Origin: JBIOHP01 sp044449065
GTDB taxonomy: Bacteria > Bacteroidota > Ignavibacteria > UBA10030 > SZUA-254
Length of the DNA stretch: 64,000 nt
Reading direction: 5' to 3'
Assembly: GCA_044449065.1 (NCBI GenBank)
Contig: JBIOHP010000013.1
Span: forward strand, 32,297-96,296
Both the position numbers and the translations under genes were made by a program. Numbering within the stretch: the stretch's first letter is position 1; the number at the start of each line of letters is the position of its first letter. Positions 1-9,300 of the stretch are shown here, piece after piece. A model generated the notes under the pieces. The model worked only from the letters and a program-made list of their open reading frames with translations. It was not told where the DNA came from and made no database searches.

Positions 1-538
1 GATTCGTTGCATCGATCAACATAGCTTTCTGAGGCGATAACCCGAATCCTTTTATATAGAATTCATTCACATAATAATTGAAGCTGTTATGATGGCGGGC
101 ATTCATGGGATAGAATTCATCGATTTGGACAAACCTAAGATTCTTCATATCAGGTTTGCGAGTAGGATCGATATGATAACTTTCGAGCAGCGATCGAATT
201 TCTTTGGAATTCCAATGCGCCAAGATTCTGTCTACCCATTTTATAAAATATTCGGGTGTTTTTCCGGTTGGAAGCGCAATGGCTCCTCCGGGATTTTGTT
301 TTACCCATTCAATAAATCGCAGGGCGGTCACCTGCCCCAGTATAGGATAACTTTCAATCTCCAGAACGCGTATTTTTTCAGTGGGCGGGTACGTAAATTT
401 CCGACCGCTGCGTTTAAGCGTTACGATCTCAACTTCAGAATTAGGGTTATATTTTAAAGACGCTGCCAAATTGGCGAGATGATAAACGAATTAATGTTTG
501 AAGTTGATTGGTACGAAGGATTGCAACTCTTGAATCAT
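1..538 (-). CDS. NagB-like glucosamine-6-phosphate deaminase/isomerase family protein, 3' end outside window, in-frame stop near 5' end
   Basis: The minus-strand frame is open from 490 to the window edge and reads as the N-terminal part of a NagB/6-phosphogluconolactonase-fold protein. It shows a Gly-Gly-Ala-Ile-Ala-Leu-Pro-Thr-Gly-Lys-Thr-Pro sugar-phosphate loop and a Val-Gln-Ile-Asp-Glu-Phe-Tyr-Pro motif like the catalytic Asp region of NagB. In the same frame an ATG at 538 starts 15 nt after the upstream nucleotidyltransferase stop and encodes 15 residues before a TAA at 491-493, after which the frame stays open. The simplest reading is one gene starting at 538 with a nonsense change or base error. 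A later TTG start at 469 is possible but lacks a visible Shine-Dalgarno. It is last in a kinase-nucleotidyltransferase-isomerase cassette, so a sugar-phosphate substrate is likely. The family call rests on motifs; the exact reaction is not determinable. Confidence 0.6.
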
Positions 539-552
539 CACAACAGGAAAGG

Positions 553-1434
553 TCATTCAAATGTGAAGTTTGGATATTTCGAATGTAAATATTCCTGAAC
601 CCTGGGGATGTCGTCTTGTTCGCTCAAATCAGGAACAATTTCCGCTACGGGGTAGGTCATCATCATTCGATCTGTTGGCGATTTGTTAATCATTCGCATG
701 ATTGCGGTAGGAAGTTCTTTTTCTTGCCGGACGGGATGAAGAGGAACATTCCCTAGGATCGAAAAAATATCTTTATAAGAGAACCGAAAAATATTCATGC
801 TGACGCCGATTCGACCTGACGAATATTTCACCGCAGCCAGTTCTTCCGGTGTCGGTTTCTCAATGATGTTCATCAGCCACCCTTCGCGGTCAGTTTCAAT
901 GATTGCAAACTTCTCGATACGCGATTTCTCAAACTTAAGAGCGTCGCGGTCATAATCGATCATGGCGTTGGGATGGGGAGAATCGAGCAATAATTCAAAC
1001 ACATGCACAGAATAAAGATTATCGCTGTTGCAAACGGTGAACTTTTGATTTTTCCAATCGGGACGCGAATGCAAAGCGCAGGATAATGCGTCCGCAGTTC
1101 CAAGCGGTTTCGTCCGACCGGCAGGAATTTTTTGTCGGGCATAAGAAATCGTTAAACCGTAGAAATCATTCCCATACTCGGCATCGCCATAGTGCTTCCT
1201 GATATCTTCATCGTTATCTCCAACCACAACAACAATATCGGTGTACCCCGCTTCCCTTGCATTGAATAACAGGTAATCAAAAAACGGCCTGCCCGATGCG
1301 CCAAGACCAATCATCGACTTAGCTTTTGATTTAGCTTCAATTATCAAGTTGGATGCCGCCGGCACGTTAATCGCCGCGGAATTTTTCATGCGTGAAGATA
1401 TACCTCCGGCGAGAATAACGAGATTCGGTTCCAT
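553..1434 (-). CDS. Nucleotidyltransferase (NDP-sugar pyrophosphorylase family)
   Basis: This 293-aa protein begins with the nucleotide-binding signature of sugar-1-phosphate nucleotidyltransferases (Leu-Ala-Gly-Gly-Ile-Ser-Ser-Arg-Met-Lys, residues about 8-17). It continues with a Gly-Arg-Pro-Phe-Phe-Asp-Tyr substrate region and a Cys-Asn-Ser-Asp-Asn segment where the metal-binding Asp of the family sits. Such enzymes join a sugar 1-phosphate and an NTP to give an NDP-sugar and pyrophosphate in the cytoplasm. The loop between the Gly-rich motif and the Lys region is longer than in RmlA/GalU-type enzymes. The ATG lies 6 nt downstream of the GHMP kinase stop, so the two are probably translated from one mRNA: the kinase would make the sugar 1-phosphate and this enzyme would activate it. 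The specific sugar is unknown. Confidence 0.8.
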   Translation of the reverse strand: MEPNLVILAGGISSRMKNSAAINVPAASNLIIEAKSKAKSMIGLGASGRPFFDYLLFNAREAGYTDIVVVVGDNDEDIRKHYGDAEYGNDFYGLTISYARQKIPAGRTKPLGTADALSCALHSRPDWKNQKFTVCNSDNLYSVHVFELLLDSPHPNAMIDYDRDALKFEKSRIEKFAIIETDREGWLMNIIEKPTPEELAAVKYSSGRIGVSMNIFRFSYKDIFSILGNVPLHPVRQEKELPTAIMRMINKSPTDRMMMTYPVAEIVPDLSEQDDIPRVQEYLHSKYPNFTFE

Positions 1435-1440
1435 AAAGCT

Positions 1441-2535
1441 TCAGCTCACCAACCTTTCGATTCTCGATCCGCTATCAACTGATACAATATAAGGGATTCC
1501 CCCTGCACATCTGATTGCCTCTGCGACTTTCTCGGGTGCTTCCGGAGTATAAGCAAACATGCATCCACCTCCGCCTGAACCATTAATCTTCCCTCCATAT
1601 GCGCCGGCATTTAAGGCAGCATCCAGCATGCGATCAATTTTTAGGGTGGAAATCTTTAACACATCACGTAATATCTTTTGATGTTCAGTTAACAACTCGC
1701 CAACTCGGTGATGATTGAGGGGAATTTGACATAAGAGGGTCCTCGCTTCAGATGTAATATCGCGATTCCGGAGAGTTCCGATAAGCAACTCATAATCGGT
1801 TTTTGACAACTCCGATCTATATTCTTCTATTTCGTGAATTTGGGCTGTGAGCAGGGAAAACCCCGGATGTTCAGTGACGAGATTGCTGGCTATGGACAAT
1901 ATTCGATTCTTTACGCGAGCCAGGATATGTTTCGTGTCCTTCGGTTCACAGGAATTTCCCAGCACAAACTGCTTCAGGTCAGCGCGGATTTTCTTTACAT
2001 TGATGTCCGGCAGAAAATCAATGTATGTGATTCCCCCATACGTGGCGGCATATTGATCCATCATTCCTCCCGGTTCGGTAAATTCAAGAACCTCAGCTTC
2101 GTATCCAAACCATGCCAGGGCTCCGGGAGTAAGATTTCGTTTTTGTTCGCTCATGTTGGCAAGAAAATTGATCCACGAGATTATGAGCGCCGACGAACTG
2201 GAGGTGCCAGCATTGATCGGTATATCACCATGGACTGTGCAATCGAATCCTCCGTTAAATGAGAAATTTTTTCTGTTCAAGACGTTAAACCCGCTTCGGA
2301 AGTAATCGCGATTTAACTTATATTTCTGGATCCCATCCATTGGAAAAGTAATCTCATTCAATATATCAGGCAAATTAAGATGGATGACGGAATCATTCCT
2401 CCGCTTTCCATCTATAACCATTCGCAGCGATATCGCGCACGGGATCACGGGCAAGAACAGATAATCCTGATGTTCGCCAAAAAGACAAATCCGACCGGGC
2501 GTGGAAATTGTTAATTCACGAATTTCATTATTCAT
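1441..2535 (-). CDS. GHMP-family sugar kinase (galactokinase-like)
   Basis: This 364-aa protein has the three GHMP kinase motifs in order. They are a galactokinase-type substrate motif (Gly-Arg-Ile-Cys-Leu-Phe-Gly-Glu-His-Gln-Asp-Tyr, residues 14-25), an ATP-binding Ser-rich loop (Ala-Gly-Thr-Ser-Ser-Ser-Ser-Ala) near residue 112, and a C-terminal Gly-Ser-Gly-Gly-Gly-Gly-Cys loop near residue 318. The Glu-Pro-Gly-Gly-Met-Met-Asp-Gln segment matches the catalytic Asp region. It probably phosphorylates the anomeric carbon of a hexose or N-acetylhexosamine. It is the first gene of the leftward cassette with the nucleotidyltransferase and the NagB-like protein. The neighbourhood suggests amino-sugar activation or salvage, but ordinary galactokinase activity cannot be excluded. 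Confidence 0.8.
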   Translation of the reverse strand: MNNEIRELTISTPGRICLFGEHQDYLFLPVIPCAISLRMVIDGKRRNDSVIHLNLPDILNEITFPMDGIQKYKLNRDYFRSGFNVLNRKNFSFNGGFDCTVHGDIPINAGTSSSSALIISWINFLANMSEQKRNLTPGALAWFGYEAEVLEFTEPGGMMDQYAATYGGITYIDFLPDINVKKIRADLKQFVLGNSCEPKDTKHILARVKNRILSIASNLVTEHPGFSLLTAQIHEIEEYRSELSKTDYELLIGTLRNRDITSEARTLLCQIPLNHHRVGELLTEHQKILRDVLKISTLKIDRMLDAALNAGAYGGKINGSGGGGCMFAYTPEAPEKVAEAIRCAGGIPYIVSVDSGSRIERLVS

Positions 2536-2735
2536 GAATTGTCTGACCGCAATTATTCATTGAAGTAATCATGGTAACGGGATTATGGGGGTTTTCAGAA
2601 CTGAACATTCACGGGAAAAATTTATCATATATTTTACTAATATGCAAAGAATTATGGAGGAAAGATATTTTCCGATGTGGGTAGTTTAAACGACGAGAAT
2701 TACTGAGAAAGGGTTGTATAAACGGACAGGAATGG

Positions 2736-2773
2736 AATAAAAAAGGGCGTTCGCCCTATGAAGAACGCCCTTT
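2736..2773 (-). terminator. Intrinsic terminator of a vanished gene copy (leftward)
   Basis: Perfect 11-bp arms (AAAGGGCGTTC at 2742-2752 and GAACGCCCTTT at 2763-2773) enclose a 10-nt loop. Read leftward they run into a T-tract, the hallmark of a Rho-independent terminator. No intact gene precedes it. The DNA just upstream in the reading direction is a relic of the 3' end of the neighbouring outer-membrane protein gene. Confidence 0.8.
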
Positions 2774-2842
2774 CGCGAAACGTCGAGTTAGTAACTTCCC
2801 CTTACATACCCATAGACTGTTCGCTGAACTTTATATACCCTC
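2739..2842 (-). repeat. Relic copy of the 3' end of the 3198-6305 gene with its terminator
   Basis: This stretch matches 3137-3238 over roughly 100 nt, including the phrase agtaacttccccttacatac and the terminator hairpin. Read leftward it encodes Lys-Phe-Ser-Glu-Gln-Ser-Met-Gly-Met-stop, against Lys-Phe-Ser-Glu-Glu-Leu-Leu-Gly-Met-stop at the end of the intact gene. The frame is broken upstream. It is best explained as the leftover tail of a tandem paralogue that has been deleted. Confidence 0.75.
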
Positions 2843-3128
2843 ACATAACTAAATTCAATTGTATTTCATACAATCTTTATGCCAAAATTCGAACATTGTT
2901 AAACCGCCTTTTTCTGCTTTCTTTTATGAGTTTTATTAAAGATTTCACGTGCTTGAGATTTATTATGAGATATTTACTGATTAATAGTCTCAAAATGAAA
3001 CATAGATCAAATTTCGATTTGAACACTCGGAAATGAGGATGAGGTCGAAAGTATTAAAAGGTTAATGATGATTGACGATATGCAAAAGAAGAAATTGATA
3101 GAATATTTTCAGGATACGCGGTCTCGAA

Positions 3129-3171
3129 TAAAAATAAAAAAGGGCGCCCACTCTATGAAGAACGCCCTTTT
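3129..3171 (-). terminator. Intrinsic terminator of the surface-protein operon (leftward)
   Basis: Arms AAAGGGCG (3139-3146) and CGCCCTTT (3163-3170) are followed in the leftward direction by a T-rich tract. The hairpin sits about 27 nt past the stop codon at 3198 and probably ends the long DUF11 locus transcript. Confidence 0.8.
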
Positions 3172-3197
3172 GTGAAGAGTCAGATAGTAACTTCCCC

Positions 3198-6100
3198 TTA
3201 CATACCTAATAACTCTTCGCTGAATTTAATATCCACCCTCATGAACGGTCCTTTTGACCAAAGGGATTGATCAACCAAATCAATTTCTTTATATCCCTTG
3301 AAGTTGTACCCGCCCGCAAGGCGAACATTTTTAATAAGGGATAAACCAAGTTCTGCGCTGTACCCGTAAAGGAAATCCCTTGCTTCAGTCTGCCGGAGGA
3401 GACGATACTCGCCGCCGATATCGAGCCAGTTGGTCAAATCTACCTTCGAGTGGAACAGATAGAAGTGCGAGTGAGCAACGCTGATCATCGCAGGATTTGT
3501 TTCCCGATCAAATTTAAACGCATACTTTATTCCGCTCTCCCACCGTCTGATCGGCTCGAAGTACGCATGAACGGAAATGATATGGGCTTGATCGTAGATA
3601 AACGTGTATTGGTTATTATCAGTTTTCCACTCATACTTGCCGATGCAATTGAACCAGTCGTTCTCGACCGGGCGGTACGCAAGGCCCGTAATGAGGTGAT
3701 TTTGAATTTCATAACCGACGCCAACCTTTTCGCGTTCTTCGGTGTGACGGTATTTCGAGATGACGCTTAAATCTGTTACTAAACGATAATCACCGCCGAA
3801 ATCTATATTTGTTCGTTTAAACGCCGGGTCATCGCCAAACTCGCCCTTGGCTGAAAGTTTTATCGGTGATTTCGGGAGATACTCCACCGATCCGGAATAC
3901 GATGTATGATCCTGCGTGCCGGTTTCTGCAAGACGCTGCATCAACGATTTTGCTCTCTCATACCCGATGTTGGCGGTGAGATCATAGGGGAGCTTGAGCG
4001 TGTTGCGGAAACCAATGCTGAGCATATTGCGATACTCGCTGATGACATTTCCGATCTCATATTTACCGTAGAGCTCGGTGCCTTGAGCCGGTTTAGTGTT
4101 TATACCGACCGATGAGAGCCCGCCGCCGCCATCGTACCATTTTTGCGATCCGGTCAATGAAACCTCTTCCGATACTTTATAATCTGCCAGGATTGAGGTG
4201 CCATTGGGTTTCGTAATATCGTTATTGGCGCCGATGTTTTGCTCGTGGAATGCCGAAAATTTAAGATTGCTCGTTAAGCCAAGCGTTGCGCCGCTCTTAA
4301 GTAAGGTTGAATGTGTTGCTAAGGCGCCTTGCGTTGTGTCATATCCCATTCCATTGTATTTTAAATCTTCCACACTCGCGTTCACCGAGAATTGCGACAC
4401 AATTTGCTGATCAATTCCGCCTGAAGCGGAGTTAACAGTCGTTAAACCCGTCGAGGTGTTTTGCTTCGATTTATAATATTGCGTGGTCAATCTTGTGCCG
4501 GAGAACGGTAGAACGGTTGCATCGCCGCCATATTTCTCTGTGCCAAGCTCGCGCTGGGAACCGGATTGAGTAATATTGAAAAATCCTGATTCAACGTTAC
4601 GGTAATACCCATTCAGCGTGAGTGGTGATACGGGTGATATCGATGATTCAATTTTATACGCAGTGCCCTGACCGGCAAGGATGGACGAATGGCCGACTTC
4701 GCCGCTTAAAGTGAATTTGTTATTCAAATTATATTTCGCATCGCCCCCTAACAGCACATAATTTTGCGGATTTTGTTGTTCTGTCACTCCCGTCAAACCG
4801 AGGGTGAAATTGGGGATCATGGAATTTTCAATTCTGCCGCCGCCAATATACTGATTGGCTGTGCTGGAGATCGCTTCAAACGTCACAACGATATACACCG
4901 GATTTCCATTTTCATCCATTGCTGGAACGGGCTGCTTGAAGTAAACCATTCCCTGTTCGTAGTCGATTTCATAATCCTGGAACCGGTACCGATCTAACCG
5001 CTGCAGTACAACCTCAGAGTGGAACCTATCGCGCGTCTCGATGCGAATCTTTTCCGATCCGGTTGTGACATGTTGATACCCAAGGTCATAGAATCCCGAA
5101 AGGCCGGTTCCGCGCAGCTCTTTTTGCACAACCTGCCGGTCGGTAAGACTTCCAAAACCGGTAACGTTCCATTGTTTATCCTTTAGATAAACTTTTCCGC
5201 CGTTTAACGTCCTGTTGTAGAGCGTAAATTCTTGTTTGGTTAAATCGGTGTTATAATCGCCAACATAGAGATAGCTCTGGTTATGTTCCAATTTCACGTA
5301 GAGATTCCGCGTCGCCTGGGCGTCGTAGTACAACATGCTGTTATCGCCGTAAATCGAATAGAGATAATCCGGATCGAGCTGGCGGAAGAATTGGTTCTGG
5401 TTCCTTCGATCTGAATCGAACGAAGCTGTCAAGAGATAATCCTTCGCGACCGTGCCTCGCGCATACATCGCAAGCCGTCCGTTTTTATCATAACCATCCG
5501 GGAAAGCGTCAGTCGTATACGTCGCGTCGTTGGTTAAATTGGAACTCGATTTACTGCCTGTTCCCGTCGCCAGTCCTACCAGGGTGAAAGATTCCGTAGT
5601 AGTATTCAATTCAACTTCAGCAGTACCCTTTAAGTCAGCCATCTGAGCAGTTATCACTGCCGTACCGGCGTTCTTCCCTGCCCTGTAGGCAAATGCAGTT
5701 ACAGTATCATTTAATGATATTTGCACGCCATGGTTTATAGAATCGATTCCTCTTGTTACAATTTTCCCGCTGTCACAGGTTAATGAAATGGTTCCCTTAT
5801 CAATCGAGTAACCCCATTCGTCGCGAACACAAATTGTTCCCCCGAGCTCGGATTTGCCATCTGCCACAATCGCACTATGATTCATTTTCACAATGATGGA
5901 AGCCGGCATCCCCACTACATGAATAGTTCTGGACTGCTCAGGTGAAGCTACGGGCGCGGACCCGCTCGACGCGACATCGAAATGAACGTCGCCCGAAGGA
6001 ACGGATATGTTCAGGAAATCTAACTTGCCATCGATTCTCACGGCGCCTGATGTTGCCAATTTTCCGTTCACATAAAGATCGACGGAACTGTTAGGTGCAC

Positions 6101-6305
6101 CGGAGACAATGACCGCCTGGCTGTGAAGGGTGCTGACGACGCCGTTGGCAGGAGATTCAATTTGTAGTTGCGCGACAGCAGAAAAACTCATCATCGATAT
6201 CAAGGCATATGCCAGGAACACCCCACGAATCAACCCTCGGCGACTCAACGTGGCTGCGGTTATCCCGGCTTCGTAAAAATTTCGATATGAATAGTTCTTT
6301 TTCAT
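3198..6305 (-). CDS. Large predicted outer-membrane beta-barrel protein with N-terminal Ig-like domains
   Basis: The frame opens with a GTG at 6311, but the ATG at 6305 gives a cleaner start and a 1035-aa product. A long signal peptide ends at about residue 46 (...Phe-Ser-Ala-Val-Ala-Gln). It is followed by an Ig-like segment, then an invasin-type domain (around residues 140-240: Asp-Gly-Lys-Ser-Glu-Leu..., Thr-Ala-Val-Ile-Thr-Ala). The remaining roughly 780 residues are alternating-pattern strands rich in Tyr and Gly, typical of a large outer-membrane barrel. They include a Tyr-Glu-Gln-Gly-Met-Val-Tyr-Phe-Lys-Gln-Pro-Val-Pro stretch of the kind seen in large surface barrel proteins. It is the last gene of the DUF11 locus, 8 nt after the 2380-aa gene. 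I infer that it is an outer-membrane channel or anchor for its neighbours. No TonB box or plug domain was recognised. Confidence 0.65.
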   Translation of the reverse strand: MKKNYSYRNFYEAGITAATLSRRGLIRGVFLAYALISMMSFSAVAQLQIESPANGVVSTLHSQAVIVSGAPNSSVDLYVNGKLATSGAVRIDGKLDFLNISVPSGDVHFDVASSGSAPVASPEQSRTIHVVGMPASIIVKMNHSAIVADGKSELGGTICVRDEWGYSIDKGTISLTCDSGKIVTRGIDSINHGVQISLNDTVTAFAYRAGKNAGTAVITAQMADLKGTAEVELNTTTESFTLVGLATGTGSKSSSNLTNDATYTTDAFPDGYDKNGRLAMYARGTVAKDYLLTASFDSDRRNQNQFFRQLDPDYLYSIYGDNSMLYYDAQATRNLYVKLEHNQSYLYVGDYNTDLTKQEFTLYNRTLNGGKVYLKDKQWNVTGFGSLTDRQVVQKELRGTGLSGFYDLGYQHVTTGSEKIRIETRDRFHSEVVLQRLDRYRFQDYEIDYEQGMVYFKQPVPAMDENGNPVYIVVTFEAISSTANQYIGGGRIENSMIPNFTLGLTGVTEQQNPQNYVLLGGDAKYNLNNKFTLSGEVGHSSILAGQGTAYKIESSISPVSPLTLNGYYRNVESGFFNITQSGSQRELGTEKYGGDATVLPFSGTRLTTQYYKSKQNTSTGLTTVNSASGGIDQQIVSQFSVNASVEDLKYNGMGYDTTQGALATHSTLLKSGATLGLTSNLKFSAFHEQNIGANNDITKPNGTSILADYKVSEEVSLTGSQKWYDGGGGLSSVGINTKPAQGTELYGKYEIGNVISEYRNMLSIGFRNTLKLPYDLTANIGYERAKSLMQRLAETGTQDHTSYSGSVEYLPKSPIKLSAKGEFGDDPAFKRTNIDFGGDYRLVTDLSVISKYRHTEEREKVGVGYEIQNHLITGLAYRPVENDWFNCIGKYEWKTDNNQYTFIYDQAHIISVHAYFEPIRRWESGIKYAFKFDRETNPAMISVAHSHFYLFHSKVDLTNWLDIGGEYRLLRQTEARDFLYGYSAELGLSLIKNVRLAGGYNFKGYKEIDLVDQSLWSKGPFMRVDIKFSEELLGM

Positions 6306-6313
6306 GAACACGT

Positions 6314-9300
6314 TTATTTCTTTTTCACCGTAATAACGATCGGATCCATCGATGCTGCCATATCGGGTCCGAAGCTAAATTTTCGAACGATTTTTACGGC
6401 ATTAATCAATTCAGAATTTTCTCCTGCATTGTTAGTGATTGTTGCGGTAAATGTGATTTTCACCGGAACATCAATTGAAGCGCTTGTTACGGCAAAGCTA
6501 TTATCACCGTTCATCGTTTTCGGCGCGGATGATTTCAGCGATGAAGCGTCGAGCATCAATCCTCCAGACAAACTATCGATAAGCGTTCTCTCCATCAGAT
6601 CAGGCGATAAACCCGGACCTAATTCAACAATAAATACAAATTGATCGCCTACAGTGCCGTTATTACGAGAATTAAACTTTGCGTTTTGTTCGTTCGGTAC
6701 GATCTTCGATTCAATTACTCTGGAGGAATCAATGAGTCCTTCCGGTATTGTCTCTTCAGCAAATTCTTTCTTGTACACCTGTATTTCAACCCGCCGGTTT
6801 GCCTGGCGTCCTTCGGCAGAACTATTACTCTCAATGGGTCTCATTTCGCCCCAACCATACGGTGTGAATTGACTTGTTGCCATGCCTGATTCGTTCGCCA
6901 GATACTTTGCCACGGTGTTGGCGCGGGCGTACGAAAGTTCAACATTAGAGGCAAAATCTTTAGTGTGAATCGGTTTAGAGTCCGTGTGGCCATCAATAAT
7001 TACCGTCGACCTCGGATTGCTTTTGAGGATATCGACAACGTTTTTCAAATTACCGAGCATGTCTTCTTTTAATGTCGCCTGGCCGATATCGAACGTAACA
7101 CCGGGAACTGTAAATTTTGTCGCCTTGCCGCGGATCGCGTTCGCGAGCTCATTGTTTGTTACAGCGGCTTCGGATATCGAGACCGTTGTGTCAGAAAGCA
7201 TATAGTGTAGTACTGATCTGGAAGAAATAGTAGTTCTCTTATCCTCCGGTCGATAAATGTTCGCCCGATAGGTGAGAATGTCATGGAATTCATTCCCTAT
7301 AGACTGGATATTCCAATACAAGTTGTTTCCTTCAACTCGCGGGGTAAGTTCATGATTTCCAATTTTACCGGTGCCGGATATAAAATGATACGCGGTATCA
7401 AGCTGATCCTGGATTTCCAATGAACTGATAGCTGCATCGCCGGAATAATTGATTGGTATGGTAAAAGTGACAGTTCCTACAAATTGTTTAGGTTGATTCT
7501 TTGAACCACTGAGATGCAATTCCACCCTTCGATTTGCGGCTTTTCCCTCTTTGGTCTTGTTCGACATAATCGGTCTTGTGTCTCCAAAACCAATGGTCGC
7601 GATTCTATTGGAATCGATGTGTTCAACCTCAATCAAGTACTGCCTCACCGCATTAGCGCGGGATTCGGAAAGCACCTGATTTGATGAAAACTCTTTTGTA
7701 TGAATCGGACTTGAATCCGTATGTCCGGCAATTGTGACACTCTGGTCAGAATACCAGCGCAGCATGTCTGCAAGTCCCGTTAATATCGGGTACGCTTCGG
7801 GTCGCAGTGCGGCTTTGCCGACTTCAAACTGCGAACCCGACAACTTCAATGGAGCTTGCGCTTCTTCGTTTACAAACACTATATTACGCGGTTCAACAAA
7901 TCTCTGAACGGTAATCCTGCCGACGCGGGCTACCCGCTGGTTAAATTGAATCGAATCTGCAATAATCCGTTTTGCTTTCAGATAGAAATCGGCGCGTGCA
8001 ATACCGGATTCTGTCACTCTCACGAACCGCGAAGCCGGATCGCCTGCGAATTCTCCATATCCTGCATGCATCTCCGTGTTGGGTGGCAGCGAACCTTTGC
8101 GCACCCTGATAACGTGTTCGCCCGGGAGCACGTCCGGTAATGAATATTTTCCATCATCGCCGGTAATGATTCTTGTGCCATCTTCCATCATCAACTCGAC
8201 GCCCTTCACACCCTGTTCGCCTTCGTCCTGATACGCGTTTAAGTTATCGTCGTAGAAAACTTTTCCAATGATGAGTCCATGCTCGGAGAATAGCAACCGT
8301 TTCACCTGCACTTGTTCCTGCACCTGGCCGTTTGCGATCGCCACCGCGCCGTTTGAATTGGCATGCGCCGCTGCCCGGTTGATGCCATCGCCATTGACCG
8401 CGCCGGCGCCGGCAATTAACCGATAGCTCAGCGAAACCGCTGCTCCAGCTTTCAATGAATCCGCCAGCAACCAGCGCAATTCCCGATCACCTTTGGGATC
8501 CGGAATTTTTACGGAATCTCTGAGCGAAGAACCTTTCAGATACACAAACCCGACGGGTAAATCGTCCACAATCAATAAGCTTTCCACCGCAACCGTGTTT
8601 GGATTCGTTACGCGAATGATATACGTTACGGCGTCGCCCACTTCGATGATTTTTTTCAATGCCTGCTTGGTGATGGCGAGACTCATGGCAACTGTGGTAC
8701 TCACGGTGGAGTGCGAAGCGGGATCCACTCTGGAGCTTGTGTTTCCGCCGTTCCAGGCAAGATCGGCTATATTGGTATAGACATGTTCTCCCGGTAAGAG
8801 ATCGGGCCGGACACGCGTGTAAATTTTAAACTGTATCGCCTGCCCAACTCTGAGCGAGTCAATGTGCCATACTAATTTTCTCGTTGTTGAATCATACACC
8901 GTAGCTGGATTCGAGGATTGATAGTTTATTTCAACAGGTAAAACGTCGCTGATTGTCAGATTTTGCGCTGTTGATCCTGCATTGTTCTGAACATTGATCG
9001 TGTAAATAAGCGTGTCATTTAATGACGCGTGAGCAGATGATACTGTTTTCCATATCCGCAAATGCGATGGAGGCCTGACGACAGTTGCCGTATCGGCAAA
9101 GAGCGGACTTGTTTGATCTGACGAAATGGACGCCTGATTTACCGTTCTCACTGCCGATGAAATAGAATTACTAAACGTTACGCGGACCGTAACAGATTTA
9201 TTTTCCGAAGGGATCAGAGTTCCGATGTTCCACACAATGCGATTTCCCGATGATTGATACGAACCGTGATCGGAAGCGTCCACGAACACCATTAGCGGAT

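Larger units (their letters stand above)
2536..3197. other. 662-nt gene-poor gap with two terminators and a duplicated gene end
   Basis: No convincing gene is present. The gap holds two leftward intrinsic terminators and a degenerate second copy of the last codons plus terminator of the gene ending at 3198, both listed separately. The stretch 2840-3130 is AT-rich and without recognisable structure. A plus-strand reading frame from 2758 starts inside the terminator hairpin and resembles no protein I know. The promoter of the GHMP kinase cassette should lie at about 2540-2640, but I see no clear consensus. Confidence 0.6.

Noticed and set aside
2758..3036. 92-codon plus-strand open frame
   Set aside because: It begins inside a terminator hairpin and runs through a relic repeat. 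The AT-driven composition and lack of any domain make it unlikely to be a gene.
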